From Rhodothermales bacterium (GTDB lineage Bacteria > Bacteroidota > Rhodothermia > Rhodothermales > UBA10348): a DNA stretch of 64,000 nucleotides. Shown piece after piece: positions 17,371 to 26,521 of this stretch. The DNA lies in the NCBI GenBank assembly GCA_028284865.1, contig JANQQV010000015.1, positions 1 to 64,000 on the forward strand. The letters are read 5' to 3'. Below the pieces are notes generated by a model that saw nothing but the letters and a program-made list of their open reading frames with translations, searched no databases and was not told where the DNA came from. The first letter of the stretch is position 1, and every line of letters begins with the position of its first letter. Both the position numbers and the translations under genes were made by a program.

Positions 17371-18327
17371 CTACGCGTGGGCAAACAATCCCAGAGCCGC
17401 TTCCAGGTCCACGTTTCCGCCGCTGATTACCACGCCGACGCGCGCTCCTTTGACATCGTACCTGCCTGAAAGGAGGCCGGCGGTCGCCAGAGCGCCTGTC
17501 GGTTCGACCACAAGCTTGGTACGCTCCCAAAGGAATCGCATGGCTTCGACGAGCGCATTGTCAGAAACGGTCATCATGTCGTCCACATACTCCATTACCA
17601 GAGGAAAGGTGATCGTACCCAGGTAAGGAGTTCGTGCGCCGTCAGCAATCGTTTCCGGATTATGTACGGTCTGAAGCGTTCCACTGCGGAAGGAACGGGT
17701 CGCATCGTCACCGGCTTCGGGCTCGACACCGACCACCTTGCACGTTGGTTGCAGGTGTTTGGTGGCGATGGCGCACCCGGACAGCAAACCACCTCCGCCA
17801 CAACACACATATATATAGTCCAGTTCGTGCGCCGCTTGAAGCAGCTCCAGGCCGACGGTACCCTGACCAGCCACCACATGCGGATGGTCGTACGGAGGAA
17901 TGATCGTGAATCCGTGTTCCTCGGCCATTTCAGTAGCAAGTGATTCACGGGTGATCTGATGTTTGTCGTAGGTCACGACCTTCGCGCCATACCCTTCCGT
18001 GGCAGTCTTCTTGATGACGGGAGCGTCCTCTGGCATGATGATCGTCGTGGGTACACCGAGCAGCCGTCCAGCCAGGGCGATTGCCTGAGCATGATTGCCT
18101 GACGAGTAGGTCAGCACCCCTTTCTCCTTGTCGCTTTCCCTCAGGCGACTCATCGCATTGTAGGCGCCCCTGAATTTGAAGGCTCCCGTCCGCTGGAAAT
18201 TCTCGCACTTGATGAACACGGTCGCCCCCGTCATGGCGTCCAGCGTCCGACTCGTTACCACGGGAGTCTTGTTGGCCTTACCTGAAAGGAGGTCAGAAGC
18301 AGAGAGGATATCGTTGAAGGTCACCAT
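17371..18327 (-). CDS. Threonine/serine ammonia-lyase-type PLP enzyme, 318 aa
   Basis: Fold-type II PLP enzyme converting threonine to 2-oxobutyrate (and/or serine to pyruvate). PLP-binding Lys51 is in AFKFRGAYN, the phosphate-binding CGGGGLLSG loop is at about 176-184, and SSGNHAQA is the substrate loop. At 318 aa it lacks the C-terminal ACT/regulatory domain of biosynthetic IlvA, so it resembles catabolic TdcB or serine racemase-type enzymes. ATG at 18327 gives the family N-terminus (VTFNDILSA); the frame stays open to 18405 but without family similarity. No isoleucine genes adjoin it. Confidence 0.88.
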   Translation of the reverse strand: MVTFNDILSASDLLSGKANKTPVVTSRTLDAMTGATVFIKCENFQRTGAFKFRGAYNAMSRLRESDKEKGVLTYSSGNHAQAIALAGRLLGVPTTIIMPEDAPVIKKTATEGYGAKVVTYDKHQITRESLATEMAEEHGFTIIPPYDHPHVVAGQGTVGLELLQAAHELDYIYVCCGGGGLLSGCAIATKHLQPTCKVVGVEPEAGDDATRSFRSGTLQTVHNPETIADGARTPYLGTITFPLVMEYVDDMMTVSDNALVEAMRFLWERTKLVVEPTGALATAGLLSGRYDVKGARVGVVISGGNVDLEAALGLFAHA

Positions 18328-18447
18328 CGAGGCATGGAATTGAATAAACGAGATCGGGGAGACGGACCGTCGCCCATCTCCCCGATAGAGGTAATCGGTC
18401 TGCAAACTCAGCAGACTCGGCTGAAAGCGGGACCCATGAAGATAGGA

Positions 18448-18765
18448 TCACTCTTTCTCGGATTCGACTTCCTCGACTTCTACATCTTTCACTTCTTCAG
18501 CCACGCGCTCGACGATCACGTCGACGTCTGTGACCAGTGCGGCCAGTGCACCCACCGCCGCAAGAGTTGGCATAAGGAATACGGCCGCCGTTGCGCCACC
18601 TACACCAACTGAAAGCGGAAACTCGAGCATGGTGCGTCCATCCTTACGAATCGTGACGCGACGGGCATTTCCCTCTTCGATGATCTCTTTGACCTTGCCG
18701 ACGAGCTGGTTGCCCTTGACCTTCATTTCGTCCATCTGAGTGCGGACAGTCTCCTTGTCAATCAT
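18448..18765 (-). CDS. DUF4342 domain protein, 105 aa
   Basis: Small protein with the DUF4342 pattern: an N-terminal helical segment (MIDKETVRTQMDEMKVKG), then GNARRVTIRKDGRTMLEFPLSVGV, a hydrophobic stretch rich in Ala/Leu/Val (about residues 58-83) and a very acidic C-terminal tail. The hydrophobic stretch could sit in the membrane. Function unknown. It stands alone with about 120 bp to the threonine dehydratase start, and is divergent from the pilin-like gene at 19034. Confidence 0.8.
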   Translation of the reverse strand: MIDKETVRTQMDEMKVKGNQLVGKVKEIIEEGNARRVTIRKDGRTMLEFPLSVGVGGATAAVFLMPTLAAVGALAALVTDVDVIVERVAEEVKDVEVEEVESEKE

Positions 18766-19033
18766 CGATAAGCCCCCTGAAAAGAAAATTATTGGGTTGG
18801 AATACGAAAGGGCTTACGTCTCGAAATCGCCCTTGTTGCGTCCTCAGGGCCAATAATGCTGTGATTGCTAGATGGGAGGGCTCCGGAATATGATCCTTCA
18901 CATTATCTTCACATAAGAAAGTTTTAAGCCCGGGAAGCCTCCGACGATACAGGACCCAGAACGAATTTTCCGAATGAAGTGCGTTCTACAACACAATACC
19001 TGATTTCCCACAATAGAACTTGGAGGTTCACCA

Positions 19034-19477
19034 ATGGGTCAGCAGCAACTTCTCCTTCTCGTACTCGGTATCGTTATCGTCGGCCTGGCCGTCGTAGTTG
19101 GTATCCAGGCATTCTCTGAAAACCAGAAGCAGGCTAACGCCGATCAGATGGTTAACGACGCTATCCGCATCGCATCTGACGCACAGGCTTGGAAACTGAA
19201 GCCAGGCGCCTTTGGCGGTGGTGCTTCAGCAACCAACTGGACGGGTCTTGACTTCGGTCAGATCGGTTACACGGTTGGCGATCAGGGTCTGCATCCTGGT
19301 ACGGACGCAGCAGCCGATCAGTACGAAAACCTCAACGCTGTCTATGATATCGCTCTGGACGATGAGGAACTGACGATTACCGGTACCAGCTTCGACGCCG
19401 CTGGCGACGCCCTTAACACGGTCGTTGTTGTAGTCGACGGTACGACTCCTGCAGACATCGCCACGACGATCAACTAA
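19034..19477 (+). CDS. Pilin-like protein 1 (MGQQQ family), 147 aa
   Basis: Short N-terminal hydrophobic helix protein. The N-terminus is MGQQQLLLLVLGIVIVGLAV, i.e. a two-residue Met-Gly leader before a glutamine run and one continuous hydrophobic helix to about residue 27, then a polar coil (FSENQKQANADQM) and a globular domain with many Asp, Thr and Gly. This resembles a class III or type IV pilin helix, but it lacks the usual basic leader and the Glu at +5. A strong Shine-Dalgarno (TTGGAGG at about 19019-19026) precedes the ATG. A strong terminator follows, and a second copy with the same N-terminus is downstream. Presumed to be the major subunit because it has its own strong RBS and terminator; that is inference. 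Confidence 0.8.
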   Translation: MGQQQLLLLVLGIVIVGLAVVVGIQAFSENQKQANADQMVNDAIRIASDAQAWKLKPGAFGGGASATNWTGLDFGQIGYTVGDQGLHPGTDAAADQYENLNAVYDIALDDEELTITGTSFDAAGDALNTVVVVVDGTTPADIATTIN

Positions 19478-19534
19478 TCGTCTGATGTCCTAAGGAACTG
19501 ACGTGACTTCGGTCACAATCAGTCAGTGATCTTG

Positions 19535-19569
19535 GCGCGGGGCCTGCGAAAGCAGGCCCCGCGCTTTTT
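19535..19569 (+). terminator. Strong intrinsic terminator after pilin-like gene 1
   Basis: A perfect 13-bp stem (19535-19547 with 19552-19564) with a GAAA tetraloop, followed by TTTTTG. This is a textbook terminator. It separates the first pilin-like gene from pilin-like gene 2 and the assembly genes, so the first gene can be expressed at a much higher level. Confidence 0.95.
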
Positions 19570-19732
19570 GTATACACCCGTTTCCGGGGGTGGAGCTTTG
19601 GCGGGAATCGAGAGGAAGGACGAGACGGACGATGGATGATCGACCCCATCATTAAGAAGTACCCCACGCCGCCGATACTCAGGACATCCGGGATTCCCTT
19701 GTCCTGGCACCATTCATCAACCATCGGACGCG

Positions 19733-20143
19733 ATGGGACAGCAACAACTTCTTCTACTTGTCATCGGAGTGATCATCGCCGGTCTGGCGGTCGTTTCCGG
19801 AATCACCGCATTCCAGGAAAAGATGCGCCAGATGGAGATGGACCACATCGTGAACAGGAATCTGAAGATTGCCTCGGCCGCCGCTCTCTGGAAGACCAAG
19901 CGGGATCCGTATGACGGAGGCAATGCCTCGTATTCCGGGTTGTCGGAAAACGGACTGGCGAGATTGAATCTGGAGGTGGACACCGGCAGGGCCGTATTCG
20001 AGCTGACAGAGGCCGACGGCCAGTCTCTCATCATTACCGGTGTAAGCACGGAGTATCCCGAAATCGGGGCCAGAACTTATGTCGACAGCTACGATGTGGA
20101 CTCCACGATCGTCAGCTTTGACAGCGACTACACGATTGAATAG
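19733..20143 (+). CDS. Pilin-like protein 2 (MGQQQ family), 136 aa
   Basis: Paralogue of the upstream pilin-like gene: the N-terminal MGQQQLLLLVIGVIIAGLAVVSGI has the same two-residue leader, Gln run and hydrophobic helix, and both continue with a charged coil and an Ala-rich segment ending near KIASAAALWK (first copy: RIASDAQAWK). The C-terminal globular parts differ. It starts 255 bp after the first gene and is 23 bp from the GspF-class gene, so it is probably co-transcribed with the assembly machinery and may be a minor pilin. No RBS as strong as that of the first copy is seen. Confidence 0.78.
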   Translation: MGQQQLLLLVIGVIIAGLAVVSGITAFQEKMRQMEMDHIVNRNLKIASAAALWKTKRDPYDGGNASYSGLSENGLARLNLEVDTGRAVFELTEADGQSLIITGVSTEYPEIGARTYVDSYDVDSTIVSFDSDYTIE

Positions 20144-20166
20144 CGCACCTATCTGAAAAAAGCACG

Positions 20167-21516
20167 ATGGCAATCAAGGAATTCAGATTCAACGGTATCA
20201 GTCAGGTCGGGCAACCGGTCCAGGGTACCGTGTTCGCGCCCAATCATAAGGCTGCTCGCAAACGTGTTGAAGCGCTTGCCGAGCGTCACTCATTCCGCAC
20301 GCAAAGTATTGACCAGCGCCTGACCTATCTCTACAAGGTTCGCCATTTGAATGGCAAGGTCATCGAAGGGGAGCAGAAGGCCTTTTCCGAAGAAGAATTG
20401 CGGACCGCCCTGACCAAAATGGGGCTCGACGTCATCAAGGTGCAGAAGAAGCTCTTTGACGTACAGCGCAAACCCCCTTCAACGGATCTCATCATGTTCG
20501 TCCGCCTGTCGGCGAACCTGCTGAAAGAAAAACTTCCATTCGACGAGGTACTCAACCTCCTGGTGAACGACGTCTCTTCCCGCAGCCTCAAACAGGTTAT
20601 CCGTGACCTGAACGCTGATCTGAAAGGGGGAATGGAGGCGCAGCAGGCCTTCATGAAACAGGGCCACATGCTGGGCAAGTTCACTGCATACATGCTCGGT
20701 ATCGCTTCGCAGACGGGTAACATGTCCGAGATCTACGAAGCCACCGCGCGCTTCATGGAACGTCAGAACGAATTCCGAAAGAGCGTTCGAAGCGCCATGG
20801 TCACGCCCGCCATTACGCTGGTCATCCTGATGGCCACGCTGGTCTTTTACGTCTGGTACATCTTCCCGCAGACGGCCGGGCTGTTCGAGAACTTCGATAT
20901 CGACCTCCCGCCCATGACCCAGGGAACGCTTGATTTCTCCAAATGGATGGATGAAAACTGGTATTGGGTATTCCTGATAGCGGGAGGGGGCATCGGTGGA
21001 ATCGTCGCCTTCTTCAAGTCAGACAAGGGAGAATTCCTGGCTCATCGGTTCATGATCAAGATTCCGATCATCGGAACGCTCCTGCTCAAGTTGAACATCG
21101 AAATTTTCTGTCGCGTCTTTGCCGTTCTCTACTCAGGCTCAGGTGAGAACATTTCTGTTATCAGAATTGCCGCGGAGGCTTCGGGCAACCGCTTTATCGA
21201 GCATCGGGTCAAGACCATCACGATTCCAATGATGGTGGCTCAAGGTGCTGACCTGGTTAAGTCCATGGAGGCCTCGGGCGTGTTTACCTCGATGGCCTTG
21301 GCCCGATTCCGTTCGGGTGCCGAGACAGGAAACGTCCGGGCGAGCGCCCGGCAGATGGCCGACTACTACGAGAACGAGACTTCGCTCAAATTGAAAGCGG
21401 TCGTCGAGATGATCCAGACCATCGTCGCGCTGATCATCACCGTGGCCATCATGGCCCTGACCATTCTTTCTTCGGAACTGGCTTTGGTTCAGCCATCTGC
21501 AGCCGATTTCATGTAG
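20167..21516 (+). CDS. Type II/IV secretion inner-membrane platform protein (GspF/PilC class), 449 aa
   Basis: Polytopic inner-membrane protein that anchors the assembly ATPase in pilus and type II secretion systems. The two T2SSF helical domains are visible: the first with LSANLLKEKLPFDEVLNLL, the second with FCRVFAVLYSGSGENISVIRIA and FRSGAETGNVRASA, each followed by membrane segments (TPAITLVILMATLVFYVWYIF; QTIVALIITVAIMALTILSS). The N-terminus holds two copies of the short motif normally found once in these proteins (residues about 5-47 and 55-98, each with G-x-V-x-G-x and an A-x-S/F helix). Located 23 bp after pilin-like gene 2 and directly before the ATPase gene. Confidence 0.9.
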   Translation: MAIKEFRFNGISQVGQPVQGTVFAPNHKAARKRVEALAERHSFRTQSIDQRLTYLYKVRHLNGKVIEGEQKAFSEEELRTALTKMGLDVIKVQKKLFDVQRKPPSTDLIMFVRLSANLLKEKLPFDEVLNLLVNDVSSRSLKQVIRDLNADLKGGMEAQQAFMKQGHMLGKFTAYMLGIASQTGNMSEIYEATARFMERQNEFRKSVRSAMVTPAITLVILMATLVFYVWYIFPQTAGLFENFDIDLPPMTQGTLDFSKWMDENWYWVFLIAGGGIGGIVAFFKSDKGEFLAHRFMIKIPIIGTLLLKLNIEIFCRVFAVLYSGSGENISVIRIAAEASGNRFIEHRVKTITIPMMVAQGADLVKSMEASGVFTSMALARFRSGAETGNVRASARQMADYYENETSLKLKAVVEMIQTIVALIITVAIMALTILSSELALVQPSAADFM

Positions 21517-21570
21517 GAAGACCCCGGTTAATTCCCGCTGGTGGGAGCCAGCAGCCTTTTCATCCCATTC

Positions 21571-24504
21571 ATGGGCAAACGCAAATTCGACATATCGCTG
21601 TTCTCGGGACGCTCGCGATCCGGTGATCGCAAGCCGAAGCCGTCACCTGCGGCTCAGCGTGACAAGAAGCTGGTCAAGGAAATGATCAGTGAGTTGAGTG
21701 AGATGTCGCTGGAGGACATGATGGACGCACTCAGCGCCCTCGATCCACCAGCAGGCAGCGTTCCACCCCCTACAAGTCCGGCTCCTGAGCTGCCCAAGGT
21801 CAGCCTTGACGACGTTTATCGCGCCAGCGAAGAGGCATGGGAGGAAGGTCAGTTTTCCGACGATCCGGTTGAAGCAGATGATATTGCAGGAGCTGTTGAT
21901 TCGTTTCTGGAATTCCACCCAGAGAGTGAACCGGAGGCTGATGACGCATTCGCATCCTTCGACGACGATCAGGAGACTCCGCAGCCCGAACCGGATCTCC
22001 CGATGGGCAACGAGGAAATGCCGTACGACTCACCCGTTTCGGGCGTTGTCCGGGATGAGATCGTTTTGGCGCTCTTGCAGTCCGAAATGGTCACGATGTC
22101 TCAGGTATTCGATGCTATTCGCGACCGCAATGGCGACCAGGAGCTCTGGCGTATACTGGAACAGCATCCGGAGTTGAATGCTCTCGAGATTCGGTCAGCG
22201 GTTGTAGCACAGCGAGGATATGCTTTCCAGCCCTACCTCGAGGCGGCACCCACCCAGTCATTCATCCAGAGCATCATGGAGGTTGTTCCTCCTGCTGATC
22301 TGGCCCGCTTCATTGGAGCCGGCCTGCTCCCCATTCAGATGGACCTGGATGTCGATCATGTGGAGTACTCCATGGTCGTCCTGTCGAGTGATCCGTTGGA
22401 TCGACGCGTTCAGTCTGTTTTGCTTTCGTCACCTGTGCCTGTCATATGTCGATTTGCCCAGGACGCAGTGATCCGGGAATCACTGGATTCCGTTCGGGAA
22501 TGGCTTGAGCAGGATGGCTATGAGGTCGACTCCTTCGAAGCCACGTCGTTCGAGGCCAGCGTGGAGCCCGTCATGTTGGCCGATGCGCCTAATATCGACG
22601 AAACGCCGACGTTGGAGCCCGTCGATGAACTTCCCACCGAAACGCCTGAAGAGGCGCCGGCCAAAGAAGGGCCGGAGGCCAGACGCACGTCGCGACGCAA
22701 GGATCGGAAGAGTCGTTCCCGATTCGATCGCGTGGTCAAACACTTGATTGCTGATGGAACCATCACGGACAAGCATGTTGCCGAGGCCTCCCAGATTGCG
22801 GAAAGCCAGGGAAGTGAACTTGCACTCTGGCGAATCGTCGCCGACCTGCCAGGCGTAGACCGGGAAAAAGTCTACGAAGCCGCGGCTCAGGTCTACGCAT
22901 TCAAGAAGGAGACCATCGGTCCAGGCCGTCCGGATCACGACTTTGTCCGGTTGACCATGGAGACCCTGGCCGAGGAGCATCACGAAGAGCTGCTCGAAAA
23001 ACTGCTCGTCCCGTTCGAGCATACCATCGACTTTGATACAGGGAGCGGTCGCGTTGTTTTCGTGACACCGGACCCGACATCGCCCGAGATCAACAAGCTC
23101 GTTCACGAACTGGATCTGGGACGATTCGAACTCCGCTACGCTTCTGAACAGGAAGTCCTTCGTCTCTACGACGAACTCTTTCCGCGCAAAAACGAGTATC
23201 TCGAGCGCATCACGGAAGAGACCGATGCCTTCGATCTGGGCATGTCGTACGACGACGAAGACGCGATGCTTGACGAGGATGCCCTCGAAGCAGAGATCAG
23301 TCGTTCCAAGCTCATCAATCTGTTTGAAGCGGCCCTTGTTGAAGCCACTCGCCAGGGCGTATCGGATGTCCACATCTATCCCAATCCCAATCGTCAGGTC
23401 GAAATCCACTTCCGCGTGGATGGTCGTCTGAAGAAGTGGCATACGGAAGAGAAGGTGCACCCTGAGGCCTTCCTCGCTGTCGTGAAGGACAATTCGACCA
23501 ACGTTGACCGTTTCGAGCGCGATGCCGCACAGGATGGATTCATCCAGCGCGATATCGATGGCGCTCTGATTCGATTCCGTGTTTCCATTCTGCCGATTGC
23601 CACGGCAAACCAGGAAATCCGCGCTGAGAGCATCGTCATCCGTATTCTGGATGACCGAAAGGTGCTCACGGACATTACCAAACTGGGGATGTTGGACGTT
23701 GCCCTGGAGAACTTCAACAAGGCCATCCGCCAGCCACACGGGATGGTCATCCTCACCGGTCCTACGGGTTCAGGTAAGTCGACTACGCTGGTGGCAGCGT
23801 TGTACCAGGTGGTGACTCCAGAAGTGAACGTTCTCACGGTTGAGGATCCGGTTGAGTATATCATCAAGGGCGTGCGCCAGATCAAACTCAGCCACAAACT
23901 GGACCTCGAGGGTGCGCTGCGCGCCATCCTGCGTCATGACCCGGATATCGTGATGGTCGGGGAGATGCGCGACCGCCAGACAGCCGAATTGGCCATCAAG
24001 CTGGCCAACACGGGTCACCTCACTTTCTCGACGCTTCACACGAACGACGCCCCGGCTGCCGTTTCCCGTCTGTACAAGATGGGTGTCGAGCCCTTCCTGA
24101 TTGCGTATGCCATCAACCTCGTTGTTGCGCAGCGCCTGATCCGGGTCGTATGTCCGGATTGCAAGGAAGTCGATGAGGATCCGGATCGTACGCTGCTCAG
24201 AGGTCTCGGTTGGAGCGATGAAGAGATCGATGAGAACACGATCTACAAGGCCAATCGCGGCAGTGGATGTCCAACGTGCAACGGCAATGGCTATAAGGGC
24301 CGTCGCGCCGTCTGTGAGACCCTGTATTTCACTTCCGAAATCCGGACTATGGTGGCAGAGTCAGCCGAAGCAATCGACGAAGACGCCATTCGGGATCAGG
24401 CCGTCAAGGATGGTATGCTCACCCTGGCTGATTCCGCTCGCGTGCTCGTCAACATGGGCGAGACCACGGTCGAGGAAATGGTCCGCATGACGGCTAGCGA
24501 ATAA
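21571..24504 (+). CDS. GspE/PilB-class assembly ATPase with long duplicated N-terminus, 977 aa
   Basis: Hexameric ATPase that powers pilin assembly or type II secretion. Walker A GPTGSGKST is at about residues 730-738, the Asp box HDPDIVMVGEMRDRQTAE follows, and there is a tetracysteine zinc site (CPDC at 861-864, CPTC at 900-903), all typical of GspE/PilB. The first about 600 residues are longer than usual: a disordered acidic/proline segment, then two regions that resemble N-terminal GspE/MshEN domains in tandem (about 150-310 and 385-560), with a charged RRTSRRKDRKSR linker between them. Common GspE is 500-600 aa. Start: ATG 21571 or GTG 21541 are both possible, with no clear ribosome binding site. 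Convergent with the aminotransferase downstream. Confidence 0.9.
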   Translation: MGKRKFDISLFSGRSRSGDRKPKPSPAAQRDKKLVKEMISELSEMSLEDMMDALSALDPPAGSVPPPTSPAPELPKVSLDDVYRASEEAWEEGQFSDDPVEADDIAGAVDSFLEFHPESEPEADDAFASFDDDQETPQPEPDLPMGNEEMPYDSPVSGVVRDEIVLALLQSEMVTMSQVFDAIRDRNGDQELWRILEQHPELNALEIRSAVVAQRGYAFQPYLEAAPTQSFIQSIMEVVPPADLARFIGAGLLPIQMDLDVDHVEYSMVVLSSDPLDRRVQSVLLSSPVPVICRFAQDAVIRESLDSVREWLEQDGYEVDSFEATSFEASVEPVMLADAPNIDETPTLEPVDELPTETPEEAPAKEGPEARRTSRRKDRKSRSRFDRVVKHLIADGTITDKHVAEASQIAESQGSELALWRIVADLPGVDREKVYEAAAQVYAFKKETIGPGRPDHDFVRLTMETLAEEHHEELLEKLLVPFEHTIDFDTGSGRVVFVTPDPTSPEINKLVHELDLGRFELRYASEQEVLRLYDELFPRKNEYLERITEETDAFDLGMSYDDEDAMLDEDALEAEISRSKLINLFEAALVEATRQGVSDVHIYPNPNRQVEIHFRVDGRLKKWHTEEKVHPEAFLAVVKDNSTNVDRFERDAAQDGFIQRDIDGALIRFRVSILPIATANQEIRAESIVIRILDDRKVLTDITKLGMLDVALENFNKAIRQPHGMVILTGPTGSGKSTTLVAALYQVVTPEVNVLTVEDPVEYIIKGVRQIKLSHKLDLEGALRAILRHDPDIVMVGEMRDRQTAELAIKLANTGHLTFSTLHTNDAPAAVSRLYKMGVEPFLIAYAINLVVAQRLIRVVCPDCKEVDEDPDRTLLRGLGWSDEEIDENTIYKANRGSGCPTCNGNGYKGRRAVCETLYFTSEIRTMVAESAEAIDEDAIRDQAVKDGMLTLADSARVLVNMGETTVEEMVRMTASE

Positions 24505-24548
24505 ACGCTTGGTCAGGTCGGCGTTGTCGATACCACGCCCTTCTCTCT

Positions 24549-25676
24549 TCAGACTCCGAAAAAGCCTTTGATGGCGCTGGCGACCTGTTCTTGTTGGTCC
24601 GCCGTCAGCTCCGTATGCATTGGCAGGGAAAGCACTTCGTTGGCTGCTTGCAGCGTGTGCGTCATGTCCCCAAATCGACACGAATCGGGGTTGTCCTTGT
24701 AGATCGGCAGCAAGTGCAGCGGAATCGGGTAGTACACGTAACAAGGTATTCCAGCCGCATTGAGGTGTGCCATCAATGCGTCGCGTCGGTCCGCATCGTT
24801 TCCTCGGACCCGGATGGTGTACTGGTGGAACACATGGGTTCCGTAGTCGGCCCTATGGGGCGTCTCAATGGCGTCGACATCAGCCAGCAAGGCATCATAG
24901 CGATCGGCAGCATGCTGGCGGTCAGCAGTGAAGGCATCCAGATGCGGAAGCTTGGCCCGCAGAATGGCAGCCTGAATGGCGTCAAGCCTTGAATTCACAC
25001 CTATCACTTCGTTGTGATACTTCTTCTTTGAGCCGTGATTGGAGATCAGTCGCGCCTGATCCAACCATTCGGGAATGCTGCTCAGAACGGCACCGCCGTC
25101 CCCGTAGCATCCAAGGTTCTTGGAAGGGAAGAAAGAGAGGGTACCGAAACCACCCATGGTGCCTGCAGCCCGACCTTTATACCGTGCTCCAACGGCCTGC
25201 GCCGTGTCTTCCACGACAGCCAGATTGTGATTGCACCCCAGTTCCAGGATGGGGTCGAGATCCGCACACTGACCGAACAGATGAACTGGCACGATGGCCT
25301 TGGTGCGTTCAGTGATCAACGACTCGATAGCCGAAGGGTCGATATTGAACGTCTTTGGATCAATATCAGCGAAGACCGGAGTCGCGCCCAGAAGTCCAAT
25401 CGCTTCCGCGGTCGCTACGAAGGTGAATGATGGGGTAATGACTTCGTCACCGGGTCCGATGCCGAGCGCCATGAACGCGATCTGCAGTGCGTCCGTACCG
25501 TTGGCCACGCCCAACGTCCCGACGTCGTCAAGTTGGGCGGAAAGCTCAGCTTCAAAAGCGGTGAGTTCGGAACCGCGAATGAAGTTGGTAGACTCAAGGA
25601 TGCGGGCGATTCCGGCGTCGACTTCATCTTTGATGCGGAGGTACTGACCCCGCAAATCGACCATCTGGATGGACAT
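24549..25676 (-). CDS. DegT/DnrJ/EryC1/StrS aminotransferase, WbpE-like, 375 aa
   Basis: PLP-dependent sugar aminotransferase. PLP-binding Lys186 lies in SFFPSKNLGCYGDGG, and VANGTDALQIA and VEDTAQAVGARYKG are the other family signatures. The N-terminus MVDLRGQYLRIKDEVD resembles WbpE, which aminates UDP-3-keto-GlcNAcA in surface-polysaccharide synthesis, more than the related QdtB/FdtB. The exact sugar cannot be told from the sequence. It is directly downstream (12 bp) of the acyltransferase gene, as expected for a 3-amino sugar pathway where amination is followed by N-acylation. The reading frame is complete, ending at 24549. Confidence 0.9.
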   Translation of the reverse strand: MSIQMVDLRGQYLRIKDEVDAGIARILESTNFIRGSELTAFEAELSAQLDDVGTLGVANGTDALQIAFMALGIGPGDEVITPSFTFVATAEAIGLLGATPVFADIDPKTFNIDPSAIESLITERTKAIVPVHLFGQCADLDPILELGCNHNLAVVEDTAQAVGARYKGRAAGTMGGFGTLSFFPSKNLGCYGDGGAVLSSIPEWLDQARLISNHGSKKKYHNEVIGVNSRLDAIQAAILRAKLPHLDAFTADRQHAADRYDALLADVDAIETPHRADYGTHVFHQYTIRVRGNDADRRDALMAHLNAAGIPCYVYYPIPLHLLPIYKDNPDSCRFGDMTHTLQAANEVLSLPMHTELTADQQEQVASAIKGFFGV

Positions 25677-25688
25677 GTAGTTCTGGAT

Positions 25689-26444
25689 TCAGGATTGATT
25701 TTCAAGAAGTTGTTCGGGAGGAACTGGTCCGATCGGACGGGCAGGAACGCCCACGTAAACCGTACGCGCTTCTGCGTCACGGGTCAACACGGCTCCAGCA
25801 GCGATGACCGCATCCCTGCCGATGGTCTTGCCAGGCAGAATTGTGCAGCCTACGCCCAAACGGGCACCATCTTCAGCAATTACTCCTCTGAAATGGTCAA
25901 AACGCTCCTGCGTGCGACCGATGAAGTTGTCATTACTGGTGCGTGCACCCGGCGCTACAAACACACGATCCCCCAGCGTCGAATATGCGGTGATATAAGA
26001 ATTCGTTTCGAGCTTGCAGAAGGCACCGATCGAACACTGGTTCTCGATGGCCACACCGCGACCAACGATGGTTTTACGTCCCACAGTGACATCTTCTCGA
26101 ACAGTGGCCAGGTCGGCTACAAACGCATCTTCTGCGATCGTGCATCCGGCGTATATGATACTGGAAGAACCGATGCGGACACGGTCACCAATAGATGGCC
26201 CCATGTGCTGCTTGTCGGATGTAACGGCCGAATTGGCCGCACGCATGGGTTGTTGGCCGAGGATGCTATGGTCGCCAATCTGGACTTGATTTCCCAGTCG
26301 CGTACCGGATCTAAGCACGGAGTGGTGACCGATTCGGCACCCATCTCCAATGACGACATTTGCCTCGACGACCACATGGTGACCAAATACGACATCGTTG
26401 CCGATTGAGGCATCTGAGTGAATGGAAGATTCTACGTTCGGCAT
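25689..26444 (-). CDS. Left-handed beta-helix acyltransferase, 251 aa
   Basis: Hexapeptide-repeat (left-handed beta-helix) acyltransferase. Repeats of the form [LIV]-G-x-x-x-x run from about residue 8 to the C-terminus (IGNDVVFG, IGDGCRIG, IGDRVRIG, IGRDAVIA) and the C-terminal VPARPIGPV segment is typical of sugar N-acyl/acetyltransferases. With the adjacent aminotransferase it probably N-acylates a 3-amino sugar (WbpD/QdtC-like role). ATG at 26444 is chosen since MPNVESSIHSDASIG is a normal start for this fold; upstream codons to 26540 do not look homologous. The acyl donor is not predictable. Confidence 0.85.
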   Translation of the reverse strand: MPNVESSIHSDASIGNDVVFGHHVVVEANVVIGDGCRIGHHSVLRSGTRLGNQVQIGDHSILGQQPMRAANSAVTSDKQHMGPSIGDRVRIGSSSIIYAGCTIAEDAFVADLATVREDVTVGRKTIVGRGVAIENQCSIGAFCKLETNSYITAYSTLGDRVFVAPGARTSNDNFIGRTQERFDHFRGVIAEDGARLGVGCTILPGKTIGRDAVIAAGAVLTRDAEARTVYVGVPARPIGPVPPEQLLENQS

Positions 26445-26521
26445 GGTGAGGTGGGGGTGGGAAATGGGAACTGCTGGGTATGGCAGTTGAAGAAGCCGAA
26501 AGATATACCGAAACGAAATAA

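Noticed and set aside
22480-23739. A 419-residue open frame on the minus strand
   Set aside because: It is antisense to the GspE-class ATPase and has no recognisable motif.
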